DNA of 64,000 bases from JADFQT01 sp965216025. Its GTDB lineage: Bacteria > Chloroflexota > Dehalococcoidia > Lucifugimonadales > UBA3495. The notes beneath the pieces are model-generated. The model was given only the letters and a program-made list of their open reading frames with translations, had not been told where the DNA came from and ran no database searches. The stretch lies in the NCBI GenBank assembly GCA_965216025.1, contig CBDCEX010000017.1, positions 124,001 through 188,000 of the forward strand, given 5' to 3'. Position numbers and translations under genes: made by a program. Shown here one piece after another: positions 51,029 through 59,815 of the stretch (position 1 is the first letter of the stretch; every line of letters begins with the position of its first letter).

Positions 51029-51358
51029 ATGACAACACCTCAACGGTCACCGTCCTTTCAGTCCCGAGGCGGCCCTAGGGCGGGAGGCCCACGGCCGGGC
51101 GGCCGTCCCCGGGGTAGATACGCCCCTCGCCGGCGCGTATGCTCTTTTTGCGTCGAGCATGTAAAGACGATTGACTATAAAGACGTGGAACGCCTGCGCC
51201 GCTACCTGTCCGAGCGCGCCAAAATAGAACCAACTCGTAGGACAGGAGTGTGCGCCAAGCACCAGCGAGTGCTGTCCACCGCGATCAAGCGGGCCCGCCA
51301 CTTGGCCATGCTGCCCTATATACCCTTGCAGCCGATGGGCGGCGGGATGCGCCGCTAA
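51029..51358 (+). CDS. rpsR: 30S ribosomal protein S18 with Arg/Gly/Pro-rich N-terminus
   Basis: The C-terminal 70 residues are S18 (KTIDYKDVERLRRYLSERAK, IKRARHLAMLPYIP) with a Cys pair CSFC and a later CAKH that suit a zinc-binding S18. The first 36 residues are a basic extension with 10 Arg and no acidic residue (RGGPRAGGPRPGGRPRGRY). S18 is the direct partner of S6 in the small subunit, whose tail here is strongly acidic. ATG start with GGAGG about 12 bases upstream. rplI does not follow. Confidence 0.93.
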   Translation: MTTPQRSPSFQSRGGPRAGGPRPGGRPRGRYAPRRRVCSFCVEHVKTIDYKDVERLRRYLSERAKIEPTRRTGVCAKHQRVLSTAIKRARHLAMLPYIPLQPMGGGMRR

Positions 51359-51538
51359 GTTCGGCGAAATTCTGCTCTTCTGTTAAATGGCCCGGAATTC
51401 CTTTGCGATCCGGGCTTTCCTCAAACCGTTCATGCCGTCAGGTCGTATCTATTAATAACCAACTGCCAGCCTGTGGTTTTTGGTGGGTTGGAACTTAATG
51501 CGAGTACTATTCAAGTAATATTTTTCAGGGGTTAAGTC

Positions 51539-52720
51539 ATGGTTTTGCCTTGGAATCGCAGGGATGTCCCGCCCCAGGCCGCTCCGGGGCGGAGAAGGCG
51601 CCGACGTCGGAATGAGCCGAATCGAGCGGAGGAGGTGCGGCGGCAGGGCGCTCGGCGCGAGGAAGAACGCCGCAGGCAAAGGCTTGCGATAACCATTGGA
51701 ACCATGCTGATCATCGCCGTTCTGGCCATCGTGGCCGTCGGGTATTATCGGGAGTTTTACGAGCCGCCGCGGGTAATGGCGGGGTCTATCAGGGGTGAGG
51801 AGTTCTCCATGGGCGACCTGGTAGAGCGAATCCGGGTGGTCCAAGGAATAAATCGGTATCAAGGCGGCAGAGTAGATCTGAGCAGAGTTCCCTTCGAATA
51901 CCTGCAGGGGCTCCTGCATTCCGAGATTTTGCGGCAGGCCGCGCCGGGCATCGGTATCTTCGTCACCCGGGAGGACATCGAGCAGGTCATCAGGGCCCAA
52001 TTCTCCCCGGTTTCGACCGCCGGCCAAGAACCCGACCCGGGGGAATTGGACCGGAAGTTCGAAAGCAACTACCAAATTTTCCTGACCCGGGTCAATCTGT
52101 CCGATGAGGTTTACCGCCGCATCCTTGAGGAGCGGATTCAGCGACAGCAGTTGGCCACTTTCCTAGCCGGAGATATTCCGGAGACTCCGGAACAGGTGGA
52201 GGTGGAGTGGATCAGATTGGAGTATAACGGTCCAGTCTTGGCTGAAGACGTCAGGGCCCGGCTGGATGAGGAGGAGTTCGCCGTCGTGGCGGCCGAAGTA
52301 GGGGTTCCAGCGGGATTTGCCGATCGCGCCGGGGGTTACGTGGGTTGGGTTCCCCAGGGCGCTTTCCCCGAATTTGACCAGCTGCTGTTTGGCGATGAAC
52401 AAAGGGAGGCTCGTTTAGAGGTCGGCGAGATCAGCGATCCCGAGTTCACCCCTCAGGACGGCATCTACATAATCCACAGGCTTTCCGGACCGGAGGAGCA
52501 GGAGTTGGATCCCCTGATACGCCAGAAGCTGATCATTGAGATGGTGACCAAATGGCAAAATGACCAGCTCACCCAGGGGTCCAATGATGGCTGGTTGCAG
52601 ATCAACTTCGACAGTGACCGGTACGCCTGGGTCGCTGACCAGGTGCGGGTTACAGCTCCGAGGGTCCCTCAGCCTCCACCGCAAAATCCGGGATTACCCT
52701 CCATTCCAGGCGGCGGTTAG
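51539..52720 (+). CDS. Membrane-anchored PpiC/SurA-type peptidyl-prolyl isomerase
   Basis: A 393-residue protein: a very basic cytoplasmic segment (GRRRRRRRNEPNRAEEVRRQ), one membrane helix (ITIGTMLIIAVLAIVAVGY), a SurA-N-like helical domain (FEYLQGLLHSEILRQAAPG), and a parvulin-like domain (EVEWIRLEYN, GGYVGWVPQGAFPEFDQLLF, EFTPQDGIYIIHRLSG). It ends in a Pro-rich tail. It would fold exported proteins outside the membrane. It ends 4 bases before hom and is likely cotranscribed with it. Confidence 0.85.
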   Translation: MVLPWNRRDVPPQAAPGRRRRRRRNEPNRAEEVRRQGARREEERRRQRLAITIGTMLIIAVLAIVAVGYYREFYEPPRVMAGSIRGEEFSMGDLVERIRVVQGINRYQGGRVDLSRVPFEYLQGLLHSEILRQAAPGIGIFVTREDIEQVIRAQFSPVSTAGQEPDPGELDRKFESNYQIFLTRVNLSDEVYRRILEERIQRQQLATFLAGDIPETPEQVEVEWIRLEYNGPVLAEDVRARLDEEEFAVVAAEVGVPAGFADRAGGYVGWVPQGAFPEFDQLLFGDEQREARLEVGEISDPEFTPQDGIYIIHRLSGPEEQELDPLIRQKLIIEMVTKWQNDQLTQGSNDGWLQINFDSDRYAWVADQVRVTAPRVPQPPPQNPGLPSIPGGG

Positions 52721-52724
52721 CTTG

Positions 52725-54026
52725 ATGGCAAGGCGTGCCCGTGAAGTAAATGTGGGCTTATTGGGACTGGGGGTAGTGGGCAGCGGTGTAGCCGCCTTCT
52801 TGCTAGAATCGACCGACTCCATCTCAAATAAAATGGGGCTCCCGGTAGTTCTGAAAAAGGTTCTGGTAAGGGATCCAGACAAGGCACGGAATCCAGGCAT
52901 CCCCGGCAGCCTGATCACCACCAACCCAGAAGATTTGATCGCCGCCCCTGATATCGACGTGTTGGTGGAAGTGATGGGGGGCGAGGAACCGGCTACCACA
53001 TATATGGCCAGGGCCCTATCCTCCGGCAAACACGTGGTCACCGCCAATAAGGAGGTGATGGCCAAGCACGGACCCGACTTGTTGGCGCAGGCCCGAAGCA
53101 GCCAGGTCAACCTGTTGTTTGAGGCCAGCGTTGGTGGGGGCATTCCGATAATCGGCTCTCTGATGAGCCAGTTGCTGGCCAATGATGTGCGCTCGGTCCG
53201 AAGCATAATCAACGGTACCACCAACTACATTCTCACCCGCATGGCCCATGATCACGCCGATTTTCGGCAAGCCCTTGAGGAAGCGCAACAGCACGGCTAC
53301 GCTGAAGCCGACCCCACCAATGACGTGGACGGAATCGACGCGATGTATAAACTATGCATCCTGGCTTCCCTGGCTTTTCATCGTCGAGTCGCCCCTCAGG
53401 ATGTGTTTTGCCAGGGCATCACGATGCTGCAGCCGCAAGATTTTCGCTACGCCGACGAGCTGGGCTACGCCATCAAATCACTGGCCATCGCCACCCAGGA
53501 TAACGGGCGTATTCAAGCCCGAGTGTACCCCGCGCTGCTTCCCAAGGATCATATGCTGGCCAAAGTGGATGGGGTGTATAATGCGGTTGAAGTGAATGGT
53601 GACCTCTGCGGCCAGGTTCTGTTCCACGGCCGGGGCGCCGGGCGGGAGCCCACCACCAGCGCAGTGGTGGGTGACTTAATGGAAATTGTCCGCCGCATTG
53701 CTCAGGACGGACCACCGCTCCAGGCTTTGCAAATGGACCCAGCCCCGGTGATCCAGTCCATTGACGATCTGGAGAGCAGGTACTATTTACGCCTGAACGT
53801 TGCGGATCAGTACGGAGTCTTGGGCCAGATCGCGCGGATACTTGGAGAGGAGGACATTAGTCTGGCCGCGGTGTTGCAGAAGGATACAAATATAGAGGCG
53901 CAGACCGCGGAGATCGTGATTACCACCCATCCGGCGCGGGAGGCCGCGGTCCAGCGGTCCCTCCAACGGGTCTCAGAGTTGAGCGTCGTGGGTGAGGTTA
54001 GCAGCCTGCTCCGTATTGAGGAATAG
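52725..54026 (+). CDS. hom: Homoserine dehydrogenase
   Basis: A 433-residue enzyme reducing aspartate semialdehyde to homoserine. NAD(P) motif VGLLGLGVVGSGVAAFLL, EVMGGEEPATTYMARAL, KHVVTANKEVMAKHG, RSIINGTTNYILTRM, NDVDGIDAMYKLCILASLAF, and a C-terminal ACT domain (DQYGVLGQIARILGEEDISL) for threonine control. The ATG at 52725 is used; the frame's earlier 55 codons overlap the PpiC gene and are spurious. Threonine synthase follows at 99 bases. Confidence 0.96.
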   Translation: MARRAREVNVGLLGLGVVGSGVAAFLLESTDSISNKMGLPVVLKKVLVRDPDKARNPGIPGSLITTNPEDLIAAPDIDVLVEVMGGEEPATTYMARALSSGKHVVTANKEVMAKHGPDLLAQARSSQVNLLFEASVGGGIPIIGSLMSQLLANDVRSVRSIINGTTNYILTRMAHDHADFRQALEEAQQHGYAEADPTNDVDGIDAMYKLCILASLAFHRRVAPQDVFCQGITMLQPQDFRYADELGYAIKSLAIATQDNGRIQARVYPALLPKDHMLAKVDGVYNAVEVNGDLCGQVLFHGRGAGREPTTSAVVGDLMEIVRRIAQDGPPLQALQMDPAPVIQSIDDLESRYYLRLNVADQYGVLGQIARILGEEDISLAAVLQKDTNIEAQTAEIVITTHPAREAAVQRSLQRVSELSVVGEVSSLLRIEE

Positions 54027-54124
54027 GTAACTATCTCGAACTGTCACCCAGAGCCCTTTGGAATCCCATGGGTTGTTTTGAGATGGATTCTAGCTTCGGC
54101 AAATCGATGCAGTAAGGAAACGAT

Positions 54125-55186
54125 ATGGGAGTCGGGGTCTTAACCCAATACAGAGAGTTTCTACCGGTTACCGACTCCACTCCTCTGGTTAGCTTGGGTG
54201 AGGGCGACACTCCCCTGGTCAAGTCCAATCGAATCGGGGCAGACCTGGGTTGCACTGAACTCTACTTCAAGCTGGAAGGGTGCAATCCCACCGGCTCCTT
54301 TAAAGACCGGGGTATGGTGGTGGCCATCGCCAAGGCGCTGGAAGCGGGAAGCGTGGCTGTGATGTGCGCCTCCACCGGCAACACCAGCGCTTCCGCCGCG
54401 GCTTATGGCGCCTACTGCGACCTGCCGGCCCTGGTGCTGATTCCCAAGGGGGAAGTGGCTCTGGGGAAGTTGGCCCAAGCGATGGCCTATGGGGCCAAAA
54501 TCCTCCTGGTGGATGGCAACTTCGACGCGGCTCTTAATTTGGCTCGAACCTTTACCGCCGAGCACCGCATCACCCTGGTCAATTCGCTCAACCCCCACCG
54601 TTTGGAGGGACAGAAAACGGCAGCCTTTGAGGTAGCGGACGTGCTGGGCGATGCTCCGGACTATTTGTTCATCCCAGTGGGCAACGCCGGTAACATTACC
54701 GCCTATTGGCGGGGCTTCGTTGAGTATCAAAAGCTAGGGCGAACCCGCACCTTGCCCCGCATGATGGGATTCCAGGCGGAAGGCGCGGCTCCCATAGTAT
54801 TGGGCAAGGTGGTGGCTAACCCCCAAACTATTGCCTCCGCGATTCGCATTGGGAATCCGGCCAGCTGGCAGAGCGCCCTGGAAGCTCGCGACCAGTCGAA
54901 AGGCACTATAGATATGGTCAGTGACGATGAGATTCTTGAGGCCTACCGCCTTTTGGCGTCGAGAGAGGGCATATTTGGCGAACCGGCCTCGGCGGCGTCC
55001 CTAGCTGGCTTGATGAAACTGGTCCGGCAGGGGTTGAATCTGGCGGAACAGCGTGTAGTATGTATCATTACGGGCACCGGACTTAAAGACCCGGATTTAG
55101 CCGTCAGCAGCATAACCGCCCATACCCAGGAAATAGAGCCGAACATTGAAGCCTTGGAAGCGGCCGCGCTGGCTCCCCTCACCTGA
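54125..55186 (+). CDS. thrC: Threonine synthase
   Basis: A 353-residue PLP enzyme of the short threonine synthase type. PLP Lys in GCNPTGSFKDRGM; ASTGNTSASAAAYGAY binds phosphate; GNAGNITAYWRGF and EPASAASLAGLMKL follow. It converts O-phosphohomoserine to threonine. ATG start with AAGGAAA about 6 bases upstream. Homoserine kinase (thrB) is not in view. Confidence 0.95.
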   Translation: MGVGVLTQYREFLPVTDSTPLVSLGEGDTPLVKSNRIGADLGCTELYFKLEGCNPTGSFKDRGMVVAIAKALEAGSVAVMCASTGNTSASAAAYGAYCDLPALVLIPKGEVALGKLAQAMAYGAKILLVDGNFDAALNLARTFTAEHRITLVNSLNPHRLEGQKTAAFEVADVLGDAPDYLFIPVGNAGNITAYWRGFVEYQKLGRTRTLPRMMGFQAEGAAPIVLGKVVANPQTIASAIRIGNPASWQSALEARDQSKGTIDMVSDDEILEAYRLLASREGIFGEPASAASLAGLMKLVRQGLNLAEQRVVCIITGTGLKDPDLAVSSITAHTQEIEPNIEALEAAALAPLT

Positions 55187-55319
55187 TGCGGAGTCTAACA
55201 GGGCGGCCCTACCGGACCCGGCGGGGTTCACTTCGGCTTTGTCGTAGGTTTCCGGACCGGAATCGCCCTCATCTCCGCGCCCGAATCTGGGCCGGGTCTG
55301 AGAAAGAAAGGGATTAGCC

Positions 55320-55877
55320 ATCCAGCTGAGTCGTATAGAACAGGCAGTCGAAGACATCCTGCAGGCCATCGGGGAGGACCCGAACCGGGAAGGTCTTCAA
55401 GGTACTTCCCAACGTGTCGCCCGGATGTATCTGGAGCTTTTCTCCGGTGTAGGGGCAGACCCCGCCGAGGCCATTGACGCCGTATTTGAAGAGGAAAGCC
55501 ATGACCCGGTGGTCATGCGGGATGTCTCCTTTTACTCGGTTTGCGAACACCATCTCCTCCCTTTTTTTGGCCACGCCCACCTGGCTTACATCCCCAACGG
55601 TAAGATCGCCGGTTTAAGCAAGCTGGCCCGGGCGGTGGAGTTGGCCGCCCGGCGCCCCCAGGTACAGGAGCGGCTCACCGGGCAGCTGGCCGATGCCATC
55701 TATACCTCCCTGAGCCCCCAAGTGGTTGCGGTGAAATTGGAAGCCGAGCACCTGTGTCTGGCTATGCGGGGGGTTCGGAAGCCCGGCAGCCTGGTCATTA
55801 CTACCGCTATTCGGGGCACTTTTGACAGCCCCGGCCTGAATCAGGGAGATCTGCTGGCTCTGCTACGGGGAAATTAG
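55320..55877 (+). CDS. folE: GTP cyclohydrolase I FolE with apparent non-AUG start
   Basis: The homologous frame begins IQLSRIEQAVEDILQAIGED, a conserved N-terminal helix, then PNREGLQGTSQRVARMYLEL, catalytic YSVCEHHLLPFFGHAHLAYI, and zinc Cys in AEHLCLAMRGVRKPGS. An in-frame TGA closes the frame just upstream, and no ATG, GTG or TTG occurs before the ATG at 55425, which would cut off the helix (150 residues instead of about 185). AAGGGA lies 6 bases before an ATC at 55320; CTG at 55326 is another candidate. It makes 7,8-dihydroneopterin triphosphate for folate. The start coordinate is provisional. Confidence 0.85.
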   Translation: MQLSRIEQAVEDILQAIGEDPNREGLQGTSQRVARMYLELFSGVGADPAEAIDAVFEEESHDPVVMRDVSFYSVCEHHLLPFFGHAHLAYIPNGKIAGLSKLARAVELAARRPQVQERLTGQLADAIYTSLSPQVVAVKLEAEHLCLAMRGVRKPGSLVITTAIRGTFDSPGLNQGDLLALLRGN

Positions 55878-55882
55878 CGTTA

Positions 55883-56860
55883 ATGTCCGCGACGCCAATG
55901 GAGTCGTTCCATGAATTCCTCCCCGAATGGGAGGAGTTGCTGTCGGTCAGCCCGGTGAACAGCCTGTATCTGACTCCCCAATGGCAGCAGGTGTGGTGGG
56001 ACAGCTTTAGCGATGGCCGCAAAATGGCCGGCTTCTATGTTCGCGACGCCGGGACGCTGATGGCCGTGGCCTCATTATCCCGCCAGGGAGACGAAGTAAC
56101 CTTTACGGGTGGGCCGGAGACCTTCGATTATAACGACTTCCTGATTCGTCCAGGGTATGAGACCGCCTTCTTCTCTGAGTTGCTGCGGTCGTTGGAAGCA
56201 GACCGGGTCAAGACCATGACCCTTTATTCGTTGATGGAAACCTCGCCCACGTTGACCCACTTGCCCAAGCAAGCGCGGAGTCAAGGATACCGGGTGGAAA
56301 TAATCGAAGAAGACGTCGCCCCCGGTCTGGAGCTCCCTAGCAGCTGGGAAGACTACCTGGCCCGGCTTTCCAAGAAGGACAGACACGAACTGCGGCGGAA
56401 GCTGCGACGCCTGGAATCGGTGGAAAACTGGCGGTGGTACTGCATCGATGATGAAGAGGGGGTTTCTAGGCGGCTCGACGAATTTTTGCGGCTGATGCGG
56501 ATGAGCGACCTGGATAAGGACAAATATATGACGGCGGAACGAGAGCGCTTCTTCCGTTCTATGGCTCATCGCACGACCAGCCTGGGATTGCTTAAGCTGT
56601 TTTTCCTGGAGATCAATGATCAAGCGGTGGCCACGTCCCTTAGTTTCGACTACGGCTCTTCCCGGCTGCTTTACAATAGCGGTTACAATCCGGATTACGC
56701 CTACTATAGCGTGGGACTGCTGCTTAACGCGCTGTGTCTGAGGGACGCCATAGAGCAGGGGAAGGGATATTTTGACTTTTTGCGGGGCTCCGAGCCCTAC
56801 AAATATCATCTGGGTGGTAAAAACCATATTTTGTATCAGATGTTGGTTACCAAAAGTTGA
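55883..56860 (+). CDS. CelD/BioF2-like GNAT acyltransferase
   Basis: A 325-residue protein with the GNAT_6 (CelD/BioF2-like) pattern: an N-terminal FLPEWEELLSVSPVNSLYLT segment, TPQWQQVWWDSF, a basic linker (SKKDRHELRRKLRRLES), and a C-terminal acyltransferase core (LFFLEINDQAVATSLSFDY, YNSGYNPDYAYYSVGLLLNA, YFDFLRGSEPYKYHLGG). Family members act in cell-surface polysaccharide or lipid modification. It starts 5 bases after folE and its TGA overlaps the next start (TTGA), so it is coupled to the glycosyltransferase. Confidence 0.82.
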   Translation: MSATPMESFHEFLPEWEELLSVSPVNSLYLTPQWQQVWWDSFSDGRKMAGFYVRDAGTLMAVASLSRQGDEVTFTGGPETFDYNDFLIRPGYETAFFSELLRSLEADRVKTMTLYSLMETSPTLTHLPKQARSQGYRVEIIEEDVAPGLELPSSWEDYLARLSKKDRHELRRKLRRLESVENWRWYCIDDEEGVSRRLDEFLRLMRMSDLDKDKYMTAERERFFRSMAHRTTSLGLLKLFFLEINDQAVATSLSFDYGSSRLLYNSGYNPDYAYYSVGLLLNALCLRDAIEQGKGYFDFLRGSEPYKYHLGGKNHILYQMLVTKS

Positions 56861-58068
56861 CTGCAGCCAGGGTAGCCTTCCTCACGGTTCACGCCTGCCC
56901 GCTGGCTCCACCCGGCCAGGGCAAATCGGGAGGCATGAACGTTCATGTCCGTCAATTGGCCCGCGCCCTGGGCGAAATGGGTATATTGGTGGACATTTTC
57001 ACCAGGTCGCATGGGGACGAGTCTGAAACCATTGAGTACCTTAGCGACTATGTCCGGGTTGTTCACCGGCCGGCCGGCGAGGGGGAGGTCCCCTTGGAGG
57101 GGCTGTATGGATGCCTGCCCCAGTTTTTGGAGGGAGTGGAGGAATTTCAGCGAGAAAACGAGCTAGTCTATCAGGCGATTCACTCCCACTACTGGCTTTC
57201 TGGTTGGGTGGGCCGGGAAATGGCGCGAAAACTGAACATCCCCCACCTGGTTACTTTCCACACCCTGGCATTGATCAAAATGCAGTCCCGCGCCGGTGAA
57301 AAGGAGCCCCTGCAACGCCAGCAGACCGAGAGAGAAATCATGGCCAGCGCCAGCAAAATCGTGGCCTTCAGCCCCCACGAGAGGGATGCCATGGCGCGTT
57401 TGTACGGCGCGGACCCCAAACGAATAGAATTGGTTCCCTGTGGAGTGGACCTTTCCAGGTTCCGTCCCCTGGATCAGGAGGAGTCCCGGAAGCGCCTCGG
57501 CCTGAATGGAGACAAGGTTTTTCTCTATGTAGGCCGGATAGAATCCTTAAAGGGAGTGGATCTGCTGGTCCAGACCGCGGCCCACCTGGAGATTCCTCAG
57601 GGGGTGCGGGTATTGGTTGTCGGCGGAGATGACGGGCAGAACCAGGAGGTGGAGCGCCTCCGGCAGTTGGCTCAAGATCTGGACGTGGCAGATGTGGTGG
57701 ATTTCGTGGGGCGGGTGGATCAGGAGGAGTTGCCGGTTTACTACAGCGCTGCCGATGTATGCGTGGTCCCTTCGTTCTACGAAAGTTTTGGCCTGGCGGC
57801 ATTGGAATCCATGGCCTGCGGGACTCCCGTGGTGGCGTCTCGGGTAGGTGGACTCTCCACCATTATTCACCACGGACATACGGGATATTTGAAATCCTGG
57901 CGCTGCCCGGAGGCTTTTGCCAATTCGCTGGAGATGATGACATCAAGCAAAAGCCTGCTGGAATGCATGGGCCAGGCCGCCCGCCGGCGGGCCGAAGGCA
58001 TGGGATGGGAGCAGGTCGCCTCGGCGATGGCGGCCCACTACAAATCTCTGGCCACGGAGACAGCATAG
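56857..58068 (+). CDS. GT4 family glycosyltransferase (MshA/sucrose-phosphate-synthase-like)
   Basis: A 403-residue GT-B glycosyltransferase. N-terminal GKSGGMNVHVRQLARALGEM, IHSHYWLSGWVGREMARKL and VTFHTLALIK match the MshA/SPS subgroup. The C-terminal domain has FLYVGRIESLKGVDLLV, CVVPSFYESFGLAALESMAC with the Ex7E motif, and GTPVVASRVGG. It transfers a sugar from a nucleotide donor, perhaps to inositol phosphate, sugar or lipid acceptor. The TTG start overlaps the preceding stop by 4 bases. Confidence 0.9.
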   Translation: MTAARVAFLTVHACPLAPPGQGKSGGMNVHVRQLARALGEMGILVDIFTRSHGDESETIEYLSDYVRVVHRPAGEGEVPLEGLYGCLPQFLEGVEEFQRENELVYQAIHSHYWLSGWVGREMARKLNIPHLVTFHTLALIKMQSRAGEKEPLQRQQTEREIMASASKIVAFSPHERDAMARLYGADPKRIELVPCGVDLSRFRPLDQEESRKRLGLNGDKVFLYVGRIESLKGVDLLVQTAAHLEIPQGVRVLVVGGDDGQNQEVERLRQLAQDLDVADVVDFVGRVDQEELPVYYSAADVCVVPSFYESFGLAALESMACGTPVVASRVGGLSTIIHHGHTGYLKSWRCPEAFANSLEMMTSSKSLLECMGQAARRRAEGMGWEQVASAMAAHYKSLATETA

Positions 58069-58145
58069 AAACCTTCCAAGAACAGAAGCAAAATCGCCAG
58101 CGCCGCCGCCGCCCCTTTAGACGGTTTGCCCGCCACCTAGAGGGC

Positions 58146-58850
58146 ATGCTGGGGGCTGGGCTCTTGGTAATACTGCCCATCGGAATCACCCTTCTGGTCC
58201 TCAAGTTTTTTTACGGCCTCCTTGGCCCGCTTTTAGAGCCCTTTTTGGCATTAATGCCGGTTCCCGACATCATCGCCATCGCCTCCGGGCTGGCGGTCCT
58301 GGTTCTGGCGGTATACCTTATTGGGGCAATCGCCTCTCATGTCGTAGGGCGCCGCCTGATCGAGTGGGGACACCTGATCATCGAACGTATCCCGCTGGTC
58401 AAAATAATCTACAGCACTACCCGCAGCGGGGTGGAGTTGTTGTCCGGCTCAAAAGACAGCCCCTACCGCGGGGCGGTGCTGGTGGAGTTTCCCCGCCCCG
58501 GCATGAGGTCCATAGGACTGGTCACCTCGTCTTTGGAGCGAGCTGATGGAGAGGAAATGGTGTTTGTTTACATCCCTACCACACCGGTACCGTCATCCGG
58601 GTTTCTGGTGTTGGTTGGGGTTAAAGACGTCACTCCGCTGGACATGAGTGTGGATGATGCCATGAAGATTATTATTTCCGGTGGAATTCTGGCGGGCGAA
58701 CTCTTCACCCCGCCGGACTCGTCGGACTGGACAAAAACTTCCAGCGCGCCTGATGCCCAGGAAACTCCGACCCGGCCGGCGGCTGTACTAGACGCGGAAA
58801 ATAGCGGGCCGTTAGATCAGGAGCCGGTGTCCGCCGAAGAGGTCAGGTAG
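58146..58850 (+). CDS. DUF502 family membrane protein
   Basis: A 234-residue protein with two hydrophobic segments (AGLLVILPIGITLLVLKFFY and IIAIASGLAVLVLAVYLIG) and the DUF502 core (RIPLVKIIYSTTRSGVELL, GMRSIGLVTSSL, VFVYIPTTPVPSSGFLVLV, MSVDDAMKIIISGG). The C-terminal tail is polar and Pro/Glu-rich. Function unknown. The frame is open well upstream over the glycosyltransferase end; the ATG at 58146 is used, although DUF502 proteins often have the basic RRFARHLEG-type stretch that precedes it, so a start nearer 58070 is possible. Confidence 0.85.
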   Translation: MLGAGLLVILPIGITLLVLKFFYGLLGPLLEPFLALMPVPDIIAIASGLAVLVLAVYLIGAIASHVVGRRLIEWGHLIIERIPLVKIIYSTTRSGVELLSGSKDSPYRGAVLVEFPRPGMRSIGLVTSSLERADGEEMVFVYIPTTPVPSSGFLVLVGVKDVTPLDMSVDDAMKIIISGGILAGELFTPPDSSDWTKTSSAPDAQETPTRPAAVLDAENSGPLDQEPVSAEEVR

Positions 58851-59751
58851 GCTGGGTACTTAACTCGTACCAGTGTAATTCCCCCACCTTCTGAAATCCC
58901 ACCGACTTGTATAGTGCGATGGCCGGAGCGTTAATTCCGTCCACGTGCAGGCCAATCTCCGCTACTCCTGCCGATTTCAAGTATTCCATTCCGGCTACCA
59001 GGAGCGGCTTGCTGATTCCCCTTCCTCGAAAGTCCGGCGACACCCCAATCATGCCGATAATGCCCTTAAGCTTGCCATTGGAAGGGGCGAAGCAGGTCCA
59101 ACAATAACCCGCTACCCGGTCTCCGGAATACAGGAGGAGGATTCCGGGGTGGGCGGTGTTGCTCATGGAGCTGCGGTATTCTATTTGTTCAATGGTATTG
59201 GGAGCGAAACCCCAGGTACCGGTAAACGCGTCGTTCTGGATCTGGGTCAGTGTGGCCGCATCGCCGGGCTGAAAAGAGCCAATTCTGAATCCGGCAGGCA
59301 CCCCGGTTTGGGGCAGCCATTCGGTGTTCCAAAGCATGTCCCAATAAACGCGCTCCAGAGTAAAGCCCTTGGATTCCAGCAAATGCCGGCGCGGAGAATC
59401 CTGGGAAAGGCAAAGATGGGCCACCACTGTGCCCAACTCCCAGGATCTGGCTACGGCCCGGTCGATCAGTTTGGCCTCTTCCTGGCTGCCCGCTAGATCA
59501 CCGGCGATATCCGGCGCCAGCACGGCCCGCTTGATCGGCAGCTCGGGGAATATCAGACAGTAGCCCCGGATTTGCCCCTCCACTTCCAGTAACAGGCAGT
59601 TCTCCCCCGGCTCCAGCCAAGGCTGCTCCAGAACTTCCCGCAAGTTTCGCCGGGTCACTTCCCGGTCCTGGGGCGCGCCTCCCGACTGAATCAGACTGGC
59701 GAATTCCAACAAATCCGGCAGATCGTTCCAGGTAAAGCAGCGGACTGACAA
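58843..59751 (-). CDS. Tandem-GNAT N-acetyltransferase
   Basis: About 302 residues with two acetyltransferase domains, as in mycothiol synthase MshD. The C-terminal one has GIIGMIGVSPDFRGRGISKP (acetyl-CoA loop) and LHVDGINAPAIALYKSVGF; the N-terminal one has LLLEVEGQIRGYCLIFPE. The TTG at 59751 with GGAG 6 bases upstream is preferred to the open frame to 59904, which runs into the adjacent transposon. The 3' end overlaps that of the convergent DUF502 gene by 8 bases. Substrate unknown. Confidence 0.8.
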   Translation of the reverse strand: MSVRCFTWNDLPDLLEFASLIQSGGAPQDREVTRRNLREVLEQPWLEPGENCLLLEVEGQIRGYCLIFPELPIKRAVLAPDIAGDLAGSQEEAKLIDRAVARSWELGTVVAHLCLSQDSPRRHLLESKGFTLERVYWDMLWNTEWLPQTGVPAGFRIGSFQPGDAATLTQIQNDAFTGTWGFAPNTIEQIEYRSSMSNTAHPGILLLYSGDRVAGYCWTCFAPSNGKLKGIIGMIGVSPDFRGRGISKPLLVAGMEYLKSAGVAEIGLHVDGINAPAIALYKSVGFQKVGELHWYELSTQPT

Positions 59752-59815
59752 GAAGGGCTCCAGGAGGGGCGAAAATTTTGCGGTGCGTGTAACTGAGAGA
59801 AAACCCAGCCCACGG

